From Butyrivibrio sp. (GTDB taxonomy: Bacteria; Bacillota; Clostridia; Lachnospirales; Lachnospiraceae): DNA of 64,000 nucleotides. This document shows positions 34,266-43,144 of the stretch, piece by piece. The stretch is taken from NCBI GenBank assembly GCA_015056625.1, contig SVFY01000013.1, positions 1-64,000 on the forward strand, given 5' to 3'. The notes beneath the pieces are model-generated. The model was not told the origin of the DNA and did not search any database. It saw only the letters and a list, made by a program, of their open reading frames with translations. The position numbers and the translations under genes were made by a program. Positions within the stretch are counted from its first letter, which is position 1; every line of letters starts with the position of its first letter.

Positions 34266-37200
34266 CTATTTAAGTAGTACCTTCATACTCTCCACCAGAT
34301 CCTCTGCATCCTTAAGCAGCTGTTTTTCTGCCTTTTTAGGGTTTGGATCCTTTTTGTATTTATAGACAAACACAGGTGTCTGCCCCTGATGAAAAGACAT
34401 ATTGCCTTTATATCCTGAAATGAAGCCCGGTATCTTGCCCGGATCAAATCTGGCATTTGAGTTTACCTTGATCTCGATCTCTGATGAACCGCCATTGATC
34501 TCTACTATATAAAGAGCCTTCGCCCTTGTCCGCAAAAGAGATATCCTTAGAAGGTTCTGTACCATCTCCGGGATCTGACCAAATCTGTCAAGGAGCTCGT
34601 CCTTCATGTCCTCGCACTCCTGGTCATTCTCAATACTGGCAATTCTCTTATATATCTCGAGCTTTTGCTCTTCGTTAAGGATGTACTCGTTTGGTATGTA
34701 TGCATCCACGTCAAGATCTATACTGCAGTTTAGCGTATCAAGAACTTCATCAGTGCTCTCGCCTTTTTTGATCTTGACTGCTTCTCCAAGCATCTTGCAG
34801 TAGAGGTCGTAGCCAACTGCCTGCATGTGGCCGCTTTGTTTTTTACCAAGAAGACTGCCTGCGCCTCTGATCTCAAGATCCCTCATGGCAATCTTAAAGC
34901 CACTTCCAAGATCTGTAAACTCCTTGATGGCAGCCAGCCTTTTTTCAGCAACCTCTTTTAACATCTTATCACGTTTATACATAAGGAAGGCATAGGCTGT
35001 TTTATTGGATCTTCCAACTCGGCCCCTTAGCTGATAAAGCTGAGACAGTCCCATCTTGTCGGAGTCATGGATGATCATGGTGTTAACGTTTGGAATATCA
35101 AGTCCGGTCTCAATGATGGTGGTAGAAACCAAAACGTCGATGGTTCCGTCGATGAAGTCATACATGATCCTCTCAAGCTCTGACTCTTTCATCTGTCCAT
35201 GGGCAAAAGCAACGTTAGCTTCCGGAACAAGCTTCTGTATGCCTGCTGCCACATCTGCTATGTTGCTCACCCTGTTATAGACGTAGTAAACCTGACCATT
35301 TCTAGAAAGCTCCCTGACTATGGCTTCCCTGACCATCTCATCGTTGTACTCGCAGACATAGGTCTGGATTGGAAGCCTGTCATTGGGCGCCTCCTCTAAA
35401 ACGCTCATATCCCTGATGCCAACCAGTGACATGTGGAGGGTCCTTGGAATAGGCGTCGCAGAAAGAGTAAGTACATCCACGTTTTCCTTCATGGTCTTGA
35501 TCTTTTCTTTGTGAGTAACACCAAAGCGCTGCTCCTCATCCACTATGAGAAGGCCAAGATCCTTGTACTGAATATCTTTTGAAAGAAGTCTGTGGGTTCC
35601 AATAACAATGTCCACAAGGCCCTTCTTTAAGTCTGTAACAGTTCTCTTTTGCTCAGAAGCAGTCCTGAATCTGGACATAAGGTCTACCCTTACAGGGAAA
35701 GCCCTCATTCTCTCTGCAAAAGTGTTGTAGTGCTGCTGGGCAAGGATGGTGGTTGGCACAAGAAGTGCAACCTGTTTGCCGTCCTGGACCGCCTTAAAGG
35801 CCGCACGGATAGCGACCTCCGTCTTTCCAAAGCCTACGTCTCCGCAGATGAGTCTGTCCATGATACCTGAAGACTCCATGTCCTTCTTGGTATCCTCTAT
35901 GGCAATGAGCTGATCCTCTGTCTCCTGATAAGGAAAGGCATCTTCAAACTCCTGCTGCCAGACAGTGTCCTTGGAAAATTGATATCCCACCGCCTGCTGG
36001 CGCTTTGCATATAGCTCCACAAGGTCCTGGGCCACCTCTTCAACTGCGGCCTTGACCTTGCTCTTTGTGTGGCTCCAGTCGCCGCTTCCAAGCTTGTTGA
36101 GCTTGGGCTTGTGGGCGTTCTCATCATCTGATCCCGAGGCATATTTCTGTATCACAGAAAGACCTGTTGCAAGAACATACAGGTTTCCGCCTCCGCCGTA
36201 CTCAATCTTGATATAGTCCTTCACCACGTGGTCTGTCTCGATCTTCTCGATACCTCTGTAGATACCAAGTCCGTGGTCTTCGTGAACAACATAGTCGCCA
36301 ATCTTAAGGTCCGCAAAATCAGATATCTTCTCGCCCTTGTACTGGCTCTTTTTCTTCTTTTTCTTTTTGGCGTGCTCAGTGAAAATATCACTCTCAGCAA
36401 TGACCGCGAACTTGATGTCAGGATACTCAAAGCCCTTTAGTATCCTTCCGTAGTAGGTCATGATCTCGCCTGTATCTAAAACCCTTCCTGGATCCTCGCT
36501 GTAAAATGCAGATACATTGTTATCCCGAAGGTCTTCAACAATTCTCTTGGCCCTGGTTCTTGAGCCTGACAGGATCAGGACTCTGTAGCCCTTTTTAACG
36601 TAGGCCTTAAGGTCACTGACCAGAGATTCAAAGCTGTTGTTGTAAGCTGCGATACTTCTTGCCCTTACGTCCCAGTTCTTTTCCGGGGAAAAGAGATTTT
36701 GCGACTCTGGCATTGCAAGTGCAGAGATAAGCACTCTCCTGCCGTTGGTCATTCTGGCTATGACATTATCTATGGAATATAGAAGCTCCATCTGGCCTGG
36801 AAGGACATAGCCCTTCTCAGCTCTGTGGCTCATGCTCTCCCTGAATTCCATCTCCACAGCCCTTGCGTGTTCCTGGACTCTTTGTGGTTCGTCTATGAAG
36901 ATACAGCTCTTTCCCTTGGGGAACATCTCCTGAATAGTTACTGTGTCCTCATAAAAATATCTGATGTAGCTCTCAAGGTTGACTGATGACTTGAGCTCAA
37001 AGAGCTGTTCCTTAAGCTCTTCTGTCCTTACCTTAAGTTCGTGGGCTTCCTTGGTCTTGAACTGGTCGCGAAGGGATTTAACGATCCTCTCGGTGTCGTC
37101 CTCGATCTTTTCCATTCCCTTTTCCAGCTCGTCCTCTTCAAGGATGATCTCAGAAGCAGGATAGATACTGACAGATTCAAGCTTTTCAAGGGATCTCTGG

Positions 37201-37823
37201 GAAAGAATGTCAAAGCTTCTGATAGCCTCTATCTCATCGCCCCAAAGCTCTATTCTGAAGGGGTTTTCCTCTGTAAGATCAAAGACATCGATGATATCTC
37301 CGCGAACTGAAAACTCACCTGGAGCTTCTACCTGATAATTCCTGGTGTAGCCCATGGTTATGAGCTTTTTGCTTATTTCTACTTCATCGATCTTAGTTCT
37401 TTTATCTATGGAAAGAATGTGTGACTTAATGACTTCAGGCTTTATCTGTGGTGCCATTAAAGCTGCAAAGGTAGTTACCACAGTTACAGGCCTGCCCTCG
37501 ATAAGGCGCCTTAGGCACCTGATGCGCTGCCTTGCGATCTCGTTGCTGTGGACATCCGCCTGGTAAAAGATAAGGTCCTTGGCAGGATACACAGTAATGT
37601 TCCTGTCGTAAAACTTATAGTCCTCATAGATCTCTTTTGCCCGAAGGTCAGAGTAGGTCACAATGATCCTGTACTTAAAGCCCTCTCCCAGTCCGTCGAT
37701 AAAGTGGAGCTTCTGGGAATCAACACAGCCAGTGACCTGACAGCAGGCAAAAGGCTTATCCAGATATTCACTTATTTCATTAAATTCCTTAAGTTCCCTT
37801 AAGGGATTTGTCATAGCTCTCAT
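34266..37823 (-). CDS. mfd: Transcription-repair coupling factor Mfd
   Basis: 1185 residues, the usual length. Order: UvrB-like module (1-330), linker, RNA-polymerase-interacting domain (about 500-570, 'KIGDYVVHEDHGLGIYRGIEKIETD' and 'KDYIKIEYGGGGNLYV'), SF2 translocase with Walker A 'GDVGFGKTEVA', 'DEEQRFG' (DEEQ motif II), 'TLSATPIPRTLHMSL' and 'QLRGRVGRSNKTAYAF', then the C-terminal TRCF domain. It removes RNA polymerase stalled at lesions and recruits UvrA. The start follows the pth stop directly (TAA then ATG). A second ATG at 37814 is possible. pth-mfd adjacency is as in Bacillus. Confidence 0.97.
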   Translation of the reverse strand: MRAMTNPLRELKEFNEISEYLDKPFACCQVTGCVDSQKLHFIDGLGEGFKYRIIVTYSDLRAKEIYEDYKFYDRNITVYPAKDLIFYQADVHSNEIARQRIRCLRRLIEGRPVTVVTTFAALMAPQIKPEVIKSHILSIDKRTKIDEVEISKKLITMGYTRNYQVEAPGEFSVRGDIIDVFDLTEENPFRIELWGDEIEAIRSFDILSQRSLEKLESVSIYPASEIILEEDELEKGMEKIEDDTERIVKSLRDQFKTKEAHELKVRTEELKEQLFELKSSVNLESYIRYFYEDTVTIQEMFPKGKSCIFIDEPQRVQEHARAVEMEFRESMSHRAEKGYVLPGQMELLYSIDNVIARMTNGRRVLISALAMPESQNLFSPEKNWDVRARSIAAYNNSFESLVSDLKAYVKKGYRVLILSGSRTRAKRIVEDLRDNNVSAFYSEDPGRVLDTGEIMTYYGRILKGFEYPDIKFAVIAESDIFTEHAKKKKKKKSQYKGEKISDFADLKIGDYVVHEDHGLGIYRGIEKIETDHVVKDYIKIEYGGGGNLYVLATGLSVIQKYASGSDDENAHKPKLNKLGSGDWSHTKSKVKAAVEEVAQDLVELYAKRQQAVGYQFSKDTVWQQEFEDAFPYQETEDQLIAIEDTKKDMESSGIMDRLICGDVGFGKTEVAIRAAFKAVQDGKQVALLVPTTILAQQHYNTFAERMRAFPVRVDLMSRFRTASEQKRTVTDLKKGLVDIVIGTHRLLSKDIQYKDLGLLIVDEEQRFGVTHKEKIKTMKENVDVLTLSATPIPRTLHMSLVGIRDMSVLEEAPNDRLPIQTYVCEYNDEMVREAIVRELSRNGQVYYVYNRVSNIADVAAGIQKLVPEANVAFAHGQMKESELERIMYDFIDGTIDVLVSTTIIETGLDIPNVNTMIIHDSDKMGLSQLYQLRGRVGRSNKTAYAFLMYKRDKMLKEVAEKRLAAIKEFTDLGSGFKIAMRDLEIRGAGSLLGKKQSGHMQAVGYDLYCKMLGEAVKIKKGESTDEVLDTLNCSIDLDVDAYIPNEYILNEEQKLEIYKRIASIENDQECEDMKDELLDRFGQIPEMVQNLLRISLLRTRAKALYIVEINGGSSEIEIKVNSNARFDPGKIPGFISGYKGNMSFHQGQTPVFVYKYKKDPNPKKAEKQLLKDAEDLVESMKVLLK

Positions 37824-38450
37824 TTATTTTTTACCATTAAACCTGTTCATGGCACTGTCAGTACCATTTTCCATGATCTCAACTACAGCGTCGCAGGCAT
37901 TATCAATGCCCTCTTTTATAGAAACTGCATCCTCGCCCTCAAAGTGTCCAAGGACCCAGTCTACCATATCCCACTCCTTAGGCTTTTTGCCGACACCGAT
38001 CCTTATCCTTGTAAATTCCTCATGTCCGAGCTGGGCGATTATGTTCTTAAGGCCGTTGTGTCCGCCGCTGCTGCCCTTTGGCCTTATCCTCAGCTTACCA
38101 GTATCAAGCTCAACGTCGTCTGAGATGACGATCAGGTCATTTTTGGTATCTACTTTAAAATAGTTACAGATTGGAGCAACTGCCTCTCCTGAAAGGTTCA
38201 TATAGGTAAGGGGTTTTACAAGGATCACCCTCTCATTGCCTATCCTTCCTTTTCCATATACAGCCTTAAACTTGGTCTCTGTAAGACCGATCCCGTATTT
38301 ATCTGAAAGGGCGTCGATAGTGTCAAAGCCCACGTTGTGCCTTGTGTGAAAGTATTTCTTTTCAGGGTTTCCAAGCCCTACTATAACAAACATCCTGGTA
38401 TCTTCCTCTTTATCTCTTTTTTCAAAAAACTTTTTAACCCACTGAAACAT
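37824..38450 (-). CDS. pth: Peptidyl-tRNA hydrolase
   Basis: 208 residues from ATG 38450 (GGGGTG site). The conserved enzyme begins at the later ATG 38393 ('MFVIVGLGNPEKKYFHTRHNVGF'), which has GAGG 11 bases upstream. The 19 extra residues ('MFQWVKKFFEKRDKEEDTR') are amphipathic and may or may not be translated. Active-site residues: His of 'TRHNVGF', Asn of 'LTYMNLSGEAV', Asp of 'ISDDVELDTGKLRIRPKGSSGGHNGLKN'. It recycles tRNA from prematurely released peptidyl-tRNA. Directly ahead of mfd. Confidence 0.94.
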   Translation of the reverse strand: MFQWVKKFFEKRDKEEDTRMFVIVGLGNPEKKYFHTRHNVGFDTIDALSDKYGIGLTETKFKAVYGKGRIGNERVILVKPLTYMNLSGEAVAPICNYFKVDTKNDLIVISDDVELDTGKLRIRPKGSSGGHNGLKNIIAQLGHEEFTRIRIGVGKKPKEWDMVDWVLGHFEGEDAVSIKEGIDNACDAVVEIMENGTDSAMNRFNGKK

Positions 38451-38465
38451 TGCGCACCCCAACAC

Positions 38466-38506
38466 AAAATCAGGGGACTTAAAAACATTTAAGTCCCCTG
38501 TTTTTT
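38466..38506. terminator. Strong hairpin between spoVG and pth
   Basis: A perfect 13-bp stem (38471-38483 with 38488-38500, CAGGGGACTTAAA, AACA loop). The T run is strongest on the plus side, but ATTTTG follows on the minus strand, where spoVG ends 36 bases earlier. Confidence 0.75.
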
Positions 38507-38535
38507 ACTCATTATTCACTTTGTTTAAACTCTTG

Positions 38536-38820
38536 TCAAGCCTCTGAAGGAGCCTCTTCCTCAGGAACTGCTGCCTTGTCATAGGCATCTAAGATAGCGT
38601 CCTGAAGAACGCCTCTCATCTCTGAGTTAATAGGATGTGCAATATCCCTGTACTCTCCGTCTGAAGACTTCTTGGATGGCATTGCAATAAACAGTCCCTT
38701 CTCGCCTTCAATAACCTTGATGTCGTGAACAACAAATTCATCATCAAAGGTAACAGATACTACTGCTCTCATCTTGCCTTGCTTAGTTACTTTCCTTACG
38801 CGAATATCTGTAATCTTCAT
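38536..38820 (-). CDS. spoVG: Septation regulator SpoVG
   Basis: 94 residues, near-complete match: '[39 protein letters not shown]', '[23 protein letters not shown]' and a C-terminal acidic tail. SpoVG is a small nucleic-acid-binding regulator, linked to septation and sporulation in Bacillus but conserved in non-sporulators. AGAGGGGG lies 8 bases before the ATG. Its neighbours pth, mfd and prs (5-8 kb away) recall the spoVG-glmU-prs-pth-mfd block of Bacillus, with glgD/glgC standing in the nucleotidyltransferase position. Confidence 0.96.
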   Translation of the reverse strand: MKITDIRVRKVTKQGKMRAVVSVTFDDEFVVHDIKVIEGEKGLFIAMPSKKSSDGEYRDIAHPINSEMRGVLQDAILDAYDKAAVPEEEAPSEA

Positions 38821-38844
38821 AGTGTACCCCCTCTGTACATATTG

Positions 38845-39963
38845 TCAAATTACATATCTCTCATTGTTTTCAACTACAACTTTGATGCCATTCTCTTCCT
38901 TATAGTAAGAGTTCGCCTGAATGGTTCCATGGCTTTCTACGATACAGTTTTCAATATGAGAATTGTCACCTATATAAACATCGTTAAGGATGATCGAGTT
39001 TTTAATGTAGCAATTGTTTCCTATGAACGCTCCCTTGAATATCACGGAATCCTCAATGGTTCCGTTTATGATACAGCCACTGGATATCAGGCCATTTCTG
39101 ACGCTGACACCAACATTGTACTTGGCTGGTGGAAGGTCTGTAACCTTGGTGTAGATACCTGGATACTCTCTGAAGAAGTAGTGCCTTATCTCTGGCTTAA
39201 GGAAATCCATGTTGGTCCTGTAGTAATCCTCTACAGAAGCGATGTTGCTCCAGTACTCCTTGATCTTGTATCCATATATTCTCTTCATATCCTTGTATCT
39301 TACAAGAATATCTCTTACAAAGTCGTATCTCTCCTCTTCCTCAGCTCTTTCGATAAGTTCAATGAGCTGGCGGCGTCTTATTACGTAGATACCGCAGGAG
39401 ATGGTGTTGGACTTGGAAACTACTGGCTTCTCCTCGAACTCTTCTATCCTGCACTCCTCATTCATGCGGACAGTACCAAATCTCTCTGTATCCATGGTAG
39501 CTGGCATGTCCTTGCAGACAACTGTGATATCCGCCTGCTTCTGAATGTGGTACTCAAGGAGTTTAGCGTAGTCCATCTTGTATACGCAGTCACCGGATGT
39601 GATGATCACGTATGGCTCGTGGCAGCTGCGAAGGAACTCGAGGTTCTGTGCAATGGCATCGGCAGTTCCTCTGTACCAGAGGTTACCTGAGGCCTTTACC
39701 GCCGGAGTGAAAACATATAATCCGCCCTGCTTACGACCGAAGTCCCACCACTTGGAGGAACTAAGGTGTGTATTAAGGCTTCCTGCATTATACTGTGTAA
39801 ATACAGCAACAGTCTGAATGTGTGAGTTGGTCATGTTACTAAGAGCAAAGTCAATACTCCTGTAAAAACCAGCCACTGGCATGGCGCAAACCGCTCTGCG
39901 CTTGGAAAGATCCTGCATCCTGCTGCTACTGCCGCCTGCTAAAATAATACCAATCGCCCTCAT
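38845..39963 (-). CDS. glgD: Glycogen biosynthesis regulatory subunit GlgD
   Basis: 372 residues, ADP-glucose-pyrophosphorylase fold. The N-terminal loop 'GIILAGGSSSRMQDLSKRRAVCAMPVAGFYR' departs from the catalytic G-G-x-G-x-R-L signature, and 'VITSGDCVYKMDYAKLLEY' replaces parts of the active site, as in GlgD, which acts with GlgC as a heteromer and tunes its activity. A C-terminal left-handed beta helix follows ('INGTIEDSVIFKGAFIGNNCYIKNS'). It starts 2 bases after the glgC stop with AGGTG upstream; the pair is one operon. Confidence 0.94.
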   Translation of the reverse strand: MRAIGIILAGGSSSRMQDLSKRRAVCAMPVAGFYRSIDFALSNMTNSHIQTVAVFTQYNAGSLNTHLSSSKWWDFGRKQGGLYVFTPAVKASGNLWYRGTADAIAQNLEFLRSCHEPYVIITSGDCVYKMDYAKLLEYHIQKQADITVVCKDMPATMDTERFGTVRMNEECRIEEFEEKPVVSKSNTISCGIYVIRRRQLIELIERAEEEERYDFVRDILVRYKDMKRIYGYKIKEYWSNIASVEDYYRTNMDFLKPEIRHYFFREYPGIYTKVTDLPPAKYNVGVSVRNGLISSGCIINGTIEDSVIFKGAFIGNNCYIKNSIILNDVYIGDNSHIENCIVESHGTIQANSYYKEENGIKVVVENNERYVI

Positions 39964-39965
39964 AC

Positions 39966-41234
39966 TTAATCACCTGCCTTATCTAATGTTCTGCCGCTGT
40001 CAAGGATTCCATTTGCATAGTCCTCAGCAGTAGTAATTCCAGCGATCATTGTGTTCTTGCCAACCTTGACATTGTCAGGAATGACTGAACGCTCGCCAAT
40101 AGTGACAAGGCCCTCGCAATAAATTGAAGGCTTGGTTTCATTTTCTTTTTGCTCAAAGGCTCCAAGGGTAACTCCTGATCCGATCTGAGCCTTCTCCGCA
40201 ATGATAGCCTTTTCTATATTACAGTTTTCACCGATCTGCGTATCATTCATAATGATGGAGTGGCTGACAACTGTGTCTTTGCCGATCTTGACGCCAGGTC
40301 CTATTACTGAATTGTAGACCTTACCTTCAATCTCACAGCCCTCTCCAACAATGCTGCGCTCTATAGCACTGTCAGGTCCCAGATACTGAGGCGGCTGAAC
40401 ATCGCTTGATGTGTAGATCTTCCAGTACTCTTCGTAGAGGTTGAACTCAGGAACTATATCAATAAGCTCCATGTTTGCTTCCCAGTAGGAAGTCAGTGTT
40501 CCAACATCCTTCCAGTATCCGTCAAATTCATATGCAAAAAGGGATTGTCCATTCTCCTTGCAATAAGGAATGATATGCTTACCAAAGTCAAGTCCTGCCT
40601 GGTCCTTGTTCCTGATAAGGGCTTCCTTTAAAACCTTCCATGAGAAGATGTAGATACCCATTGATGCAAGATTTGAACGTGGATGTTCAGGCTTCTCCTC
40701 GAAGTCCACAATCCTCTTGTTCTCATCAGTTATCATGATACCGAACCTGCTGGCCTCTTCCATAGGAACAGGCATAACAGCTATGGTGACATCCGCTCCG
40801 CTGGACTTATGGAAATCAAGCATTGTCTCATAGTCCATCTTGTAGATGTGGTCACCTGAAAGGATCAGGACATAGTCAGGGTTATAATTCTCCATGTACT
40901 CCATGTTCTGATAGATCGCATTAGCAGTACCTGTGTACCACTCGCTGTTCGCACTCTTTTCATAAGGAGGAAGAACTGTAACTCCACCGAAGTTACGGTC
41001 CAGATCCCAAGGTATTCCGATTCCAATGTGGGAATTAAGTCTGAGAGGACGATACTGCGTCAGAACGCCTACAGTGTCTACTCCAGAATTGATGCAGTTG
41101 CTGAGTGGGAAGTCTATGATCCTGTACTTCCCTCCGAAAGAAACTGCGGGTTTAGCCATCTTCGCAGTCAATACACCTAATCTGCTGCCCTGGCCCCCTG
41201 CCAGAAGCATGGCGATCATTTCCTTTTTTATCAT
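39966..41234 (-). CDS. glgC: Glucose-1-phosphate adenylyltransferase GlgC
   Basis: 422 residues from ATG 41234, chosen over an in-frame ATG at 41282 because GAGGTGG lies 3-4 bases upstream and the protein family begins here ('[20 protein letters not shown]'). Motifs: '[34 protein letters not shown]', '[14 protein letters not shown]' with the catalytic Asp, '[12 protein letters not shown]', 'YWKDVGT' and a beta-helix end. It makes ADP-glucose, the committed step of glycogen synthesis. Promoter-region palindromes lie upstream. Confidence 0.96.
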   Translation of the reverse strand: MIKKEMIAMLLAGGQGSRLGVLTAKMAKPAVSFGGKYRIIDFPLSNCINSGVDTVGVLTQYRPLRLNSHIGIGIPWDLDRNFGGVTVLPPYEKSANSEWYTGTANAIYQNMEYMENYNPDYVLILSGDHIYKMDYETMLDFHKSSGADVTIAVMPVPMEEASRFGIMITDENKRIVDFEEKPEHPRSNLASMGIYIFSWKVLKEALIRNKDQAGLDFGKHIIPYCKENGQSLFAYEFDGYWKDVGTLTSYWEANMELIDIVPEFNLYEEYWKIYTSSDVQPPQYLGPDSAIERSIVGEGCEIEGKVYNSVIGPGVKIGKDTVVSHSIIMNDTQIGENCNIEKAIIAEKAQIGSGVTLGAFEQKENETKPSIYCEGLVTIGERSVIPDNVKVGKNTMIAGITTAEDYANGILDSGRTLDKAGD

Positions 41235-41317
41235 GTTCCACCTCGTTGCTAAGAATTTCACCAAATATGCTTTCTTAAGCATATAACAGAAACCGCTTTG
41301 TTCTTATTATTAAGTAT

Positions 41318-41332
41318 ATCACATGTTGTGAT
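41318..41332. promoter_or_regulatory. ATCACA-TGT-TGTGAT palindrome at the glgC promoter
   Basis: A perfect 6+6 inverted repeat with a 3-base centre, abutting a minus-strand TATACT (-10-like, 41318-41313). Its placement fits an operator for the glgCD transcript. The protein that binds is unknown. Confidence 0.5.
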
Positions 41333-41372
41333 GAAAAAAATACGAAATGGTGTAAATAAGATATATAATTTA

Positions 41373-41386
41373 GTTAAACGTTTTCG
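41373..41386 (-). promoter_or_regulatory. Possible cre-like (CcpA/LacI-family) site between glgC and murC
   Basis: Minus strand CGAAAACGTTTAAC matches 11 of 14 positions of the catabolite-responsive element (TGWAARCGYTWNCW), centred on AAACGTTT. It lies about 140 bases before glgC and about 70 before murC. Confidence 0.4.
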
Positions 41387-41400
41387 AATTATCTGAATTT

Positions 41401-41428
41401 TTGACTTTGACTAAATACGTGCTAGAAT
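41401..41428 (+). promoter_or_regulatory. Sigma-A promoter of murC
   Basis: TTGACT (41401-41406), 16 bases, TAGAAT (41423-41428), leaving about 20 bases to the GGAGG site and the ATG at 41455. Confidence 0.65.
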
Positions 41429-41454
41429 AAAGAAGTTTGGAGGCATATATAAAT

Positions 41455-42849
41455 ATGTATAAAATAGATTTTAAAAATCCTGTTCACGTTTATTTCATTG
41501 GCATTGGCGGTATTTCTATGAGCGGTCTTGCCCAGATCCTGATCCAGGAGGGCTTTAAGATCTCCGGTTCAGATTCCAAGGAATCTGCCATGACAAGAGC
41601 CCTTGAAAGTCTGCAGGTTAAGATAAACTACGGTCAGAGAGCTGAGAACATCACATCCGCAGACAAGATCGATGTGGTTGTTTACACTGCAGCCGTTCAT
41701 CCTGACAACCCTGAATTTGCAGCTGCAAAAGAGGCTGGCATTCCAATGCTCACAAGAGCTGAGCTTCTTGGACAGATCATGAAGCAGTACGCTCTTCCAG
41801 TTGCCATCAGTGGTACCCACGGCAAGACAACTACAACCTCAATGGTTTCCAAGATCCTTTTAGAGGCAGACACAGACCCAACACTTTCAATTGGCGGCGT
41901 CTTCAAGGACATTGGCGGAAACATAAGAGTTGGCCAGTCAGAGTATTTTGTAACTGAGGCCTGTGAGTACACCAACAGCTTCCTTAGCTTTTTCCCTAAG
42001 ATCAGCGTCATTTCCAACATCGACGCAGACCATCTGGATTTCTTCAAGGACCTTGATGACATCAGACATTCCTTCAGGAAGTTTGCGGAGCTTCTTCCAG
42101 CTGACGGAACTCTTGTAATAAGCGGCGACATTGATAATGTAGATGAGATTACCCATGATCTTCCATGCACTATCGTAACCTATGGATCATCCGATAAGTT
42201 TGACTACTATCCAACAGACATTGTTTACGACGATCACGGCAATCCTTCTTTCACAGCTCATCTTCCTATGGGGAAAGAGCTTAAGATCAAGCTTGCAGTA
42301 CCTGGCATCCACAACGTTTACAATGCACTGGCAGCTATCGCTGTATCAACTGTACTTAATATAGAAGATGAACATATCACAACCGGACTTTCACTGTTTG
42401 GCGGAACCAGTAGAAGATTTGAGTACAAGGGCGAGATAAGCGGCGTTACCATTATTGACGACTACGCACATCATCCAACTGAGATCAAGGCCACTCTTAC
42501 AGCTGCCCAGAACTATCCTCATGAAAAGATATGGTGCGTATTCCAGCCTCATACCTACACAAGGACCAAGGCTCTTTTAGATGAGTTCGCACAGGCTCTT
42601 TCCATTGCAGACCACGTTGTTTTAGCTGATATCTACGCAGCCAGGGAGAAGGATGATCTTGGGATCAGCTCAAGAACTCTTGCTGACAAGATTGTCAGTC
42701 TGGGTCACGAGTGTAATTATTTTCCGACTACAACAAACTTTAATGAAATAGAAAAATTTCTTTTGCAAAATTGCACTAAGGGAGATTTGTTGATAACCAT
42801 GGGAGCCGGAGATGTAGTTAAAATCGGCGATGAGCTACTTGGAAGGTAA
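41455..42849 (+). CDS. murC: UDP-N-acetylmuramate--L-alanine ligase MurC
   Basis: 464 residues from ATG 41455 (GGAGG 11 bases upstream; an in-frame TTG at 41437 overlaps the ribosome site). Mur ligase order: Rossmann start 'VHVYFIGIGGISMSGLAQIL', ATP loop 'AISGTHGKTTTTSMVSKIL', 'YFVTEACEYTNSFL', 'ISNIDADHLDFF', 'GVTIIDDYAHHPTEIKATLTAA' and 'CVFQPHTYTRTKALLDEF'. It adds the first amino acid of the peptidoglycan stem in the cytosol. It stands apart from other mur genes, as in Bacillus, and is closed by a hairpin embedded among DnaA boxes. Confidence 0.97.
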   Translation: MYKIDFKNPVHVYFIGIGGISMSGLAQILIQEGFKISGSDSKESAMTRALESLQVKINYGQRAENITSADKIDVVVYTAAVHPDNPEFAAAKEAGIPMLTRAELLGQIMKQYALPVAISGTHGKTTTTSMVSKILLEADTDPTLSIGGVFKDIGGNIRVGQSEYFVTEACEYTNSFLSFFPKISVISNIDADHLDFFKDLDDIRHSFRKFAELLPADGTLVISGDIDNVDEITHDLPCTIVTYGSSDKFDYYPTDIVYDDHGNPSFTAHLPMGKELKIKLAVPGIHNVYNALAAIAVSTVLNIEDEHITTGLSLFGGTSRRFEYKGEISGVTIIDDYAHHPTEIKATLTAAQNYPHEKIWCVFQPHTYTRTKALLDEFAQALSIADHVVLADIYAAREKDDLGISSRTLADKIVSLGHECNYFPTTTNFNEIEKFLLQNCTKGDLLITMGAGDVVKIGDELLGR

Positions 42850-42852
42850 TAC

Positions 42853-42989
42853 TTATCCACATTTCCACTTTTATTTATAGTTTATGTAAATCTTTTTTGG
42901 TGGATAAAGGTCTGACTGGTAATCCTCACAGTCAGACCTATTTTTATAGATTTTTTATAAAATAATCCACGTTATCCACATTGTCCACA
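42853..42989. promoter_or_regulatory. DnaA-box cluster upstream of dnaD
   Basis: Five DnaA-box-like 9-mers in 137 bases. TTATCCACA occurs exactly at 42853-42861 and 42972-42980; TTATCCACC lies on the minus strand at 42899-42907; and three boxes run head to tail with no gap: TAATCCACG (42963), TTATCCACA (42972), TTGTCCACA (42981). A/T-rich sequence (42940-42965) adjoins the triple. DnaA is the expected binder. Whether it regulates dnaD and the loader gene, titrates DnaA, or supports initiation is not known. Confidence 0.78.
42908..42946 (+). terminator. Terminator of murC
   Basis: An 11-bp stem (42908-42918 with 42929-42939, AGGTCTGACTG, 10-base loop) followed by ATTTTTAT. It lies inside the DnaA-box cluster. 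Confidence 0.88.
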
Positions 42990-43144
42990 AAGAATACTCA
43001 ATTTCAGAAACCGAGATGGTTACTGGATTTCTTCGGCATTTTTGCCCATATCATTTTAAAAATCCCCATGCTATAATCTGAATTGTTCCGATGAGGCAAA
43101 CAATTCTTTTTCGGATATGTTAGTAAAGCAGGTGATGAAAGTAT

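Noticed and set aside
38725..39690. A 321-codon plus-strand frame opposite glgD and spoVG
   Set aside because: glgD is a clear conserved gene there; the opposite frame lacks a ribosome site and recognisable domains.
41283..41454. Riboswitch before glgC or murC
   Set aside because: The leader regions are short and A/T-rich with no conserved aptamer core; only DNA-type palindromes were seen.
42850..43140. Chromosome origin (oriC) at the DnaA-box array
   Set aside because: No dnaA or dnaN gene lies nearby, and minus-strand genes dominate on both sides of the array instead of diverging from it. A regulatory or titration role fits better.
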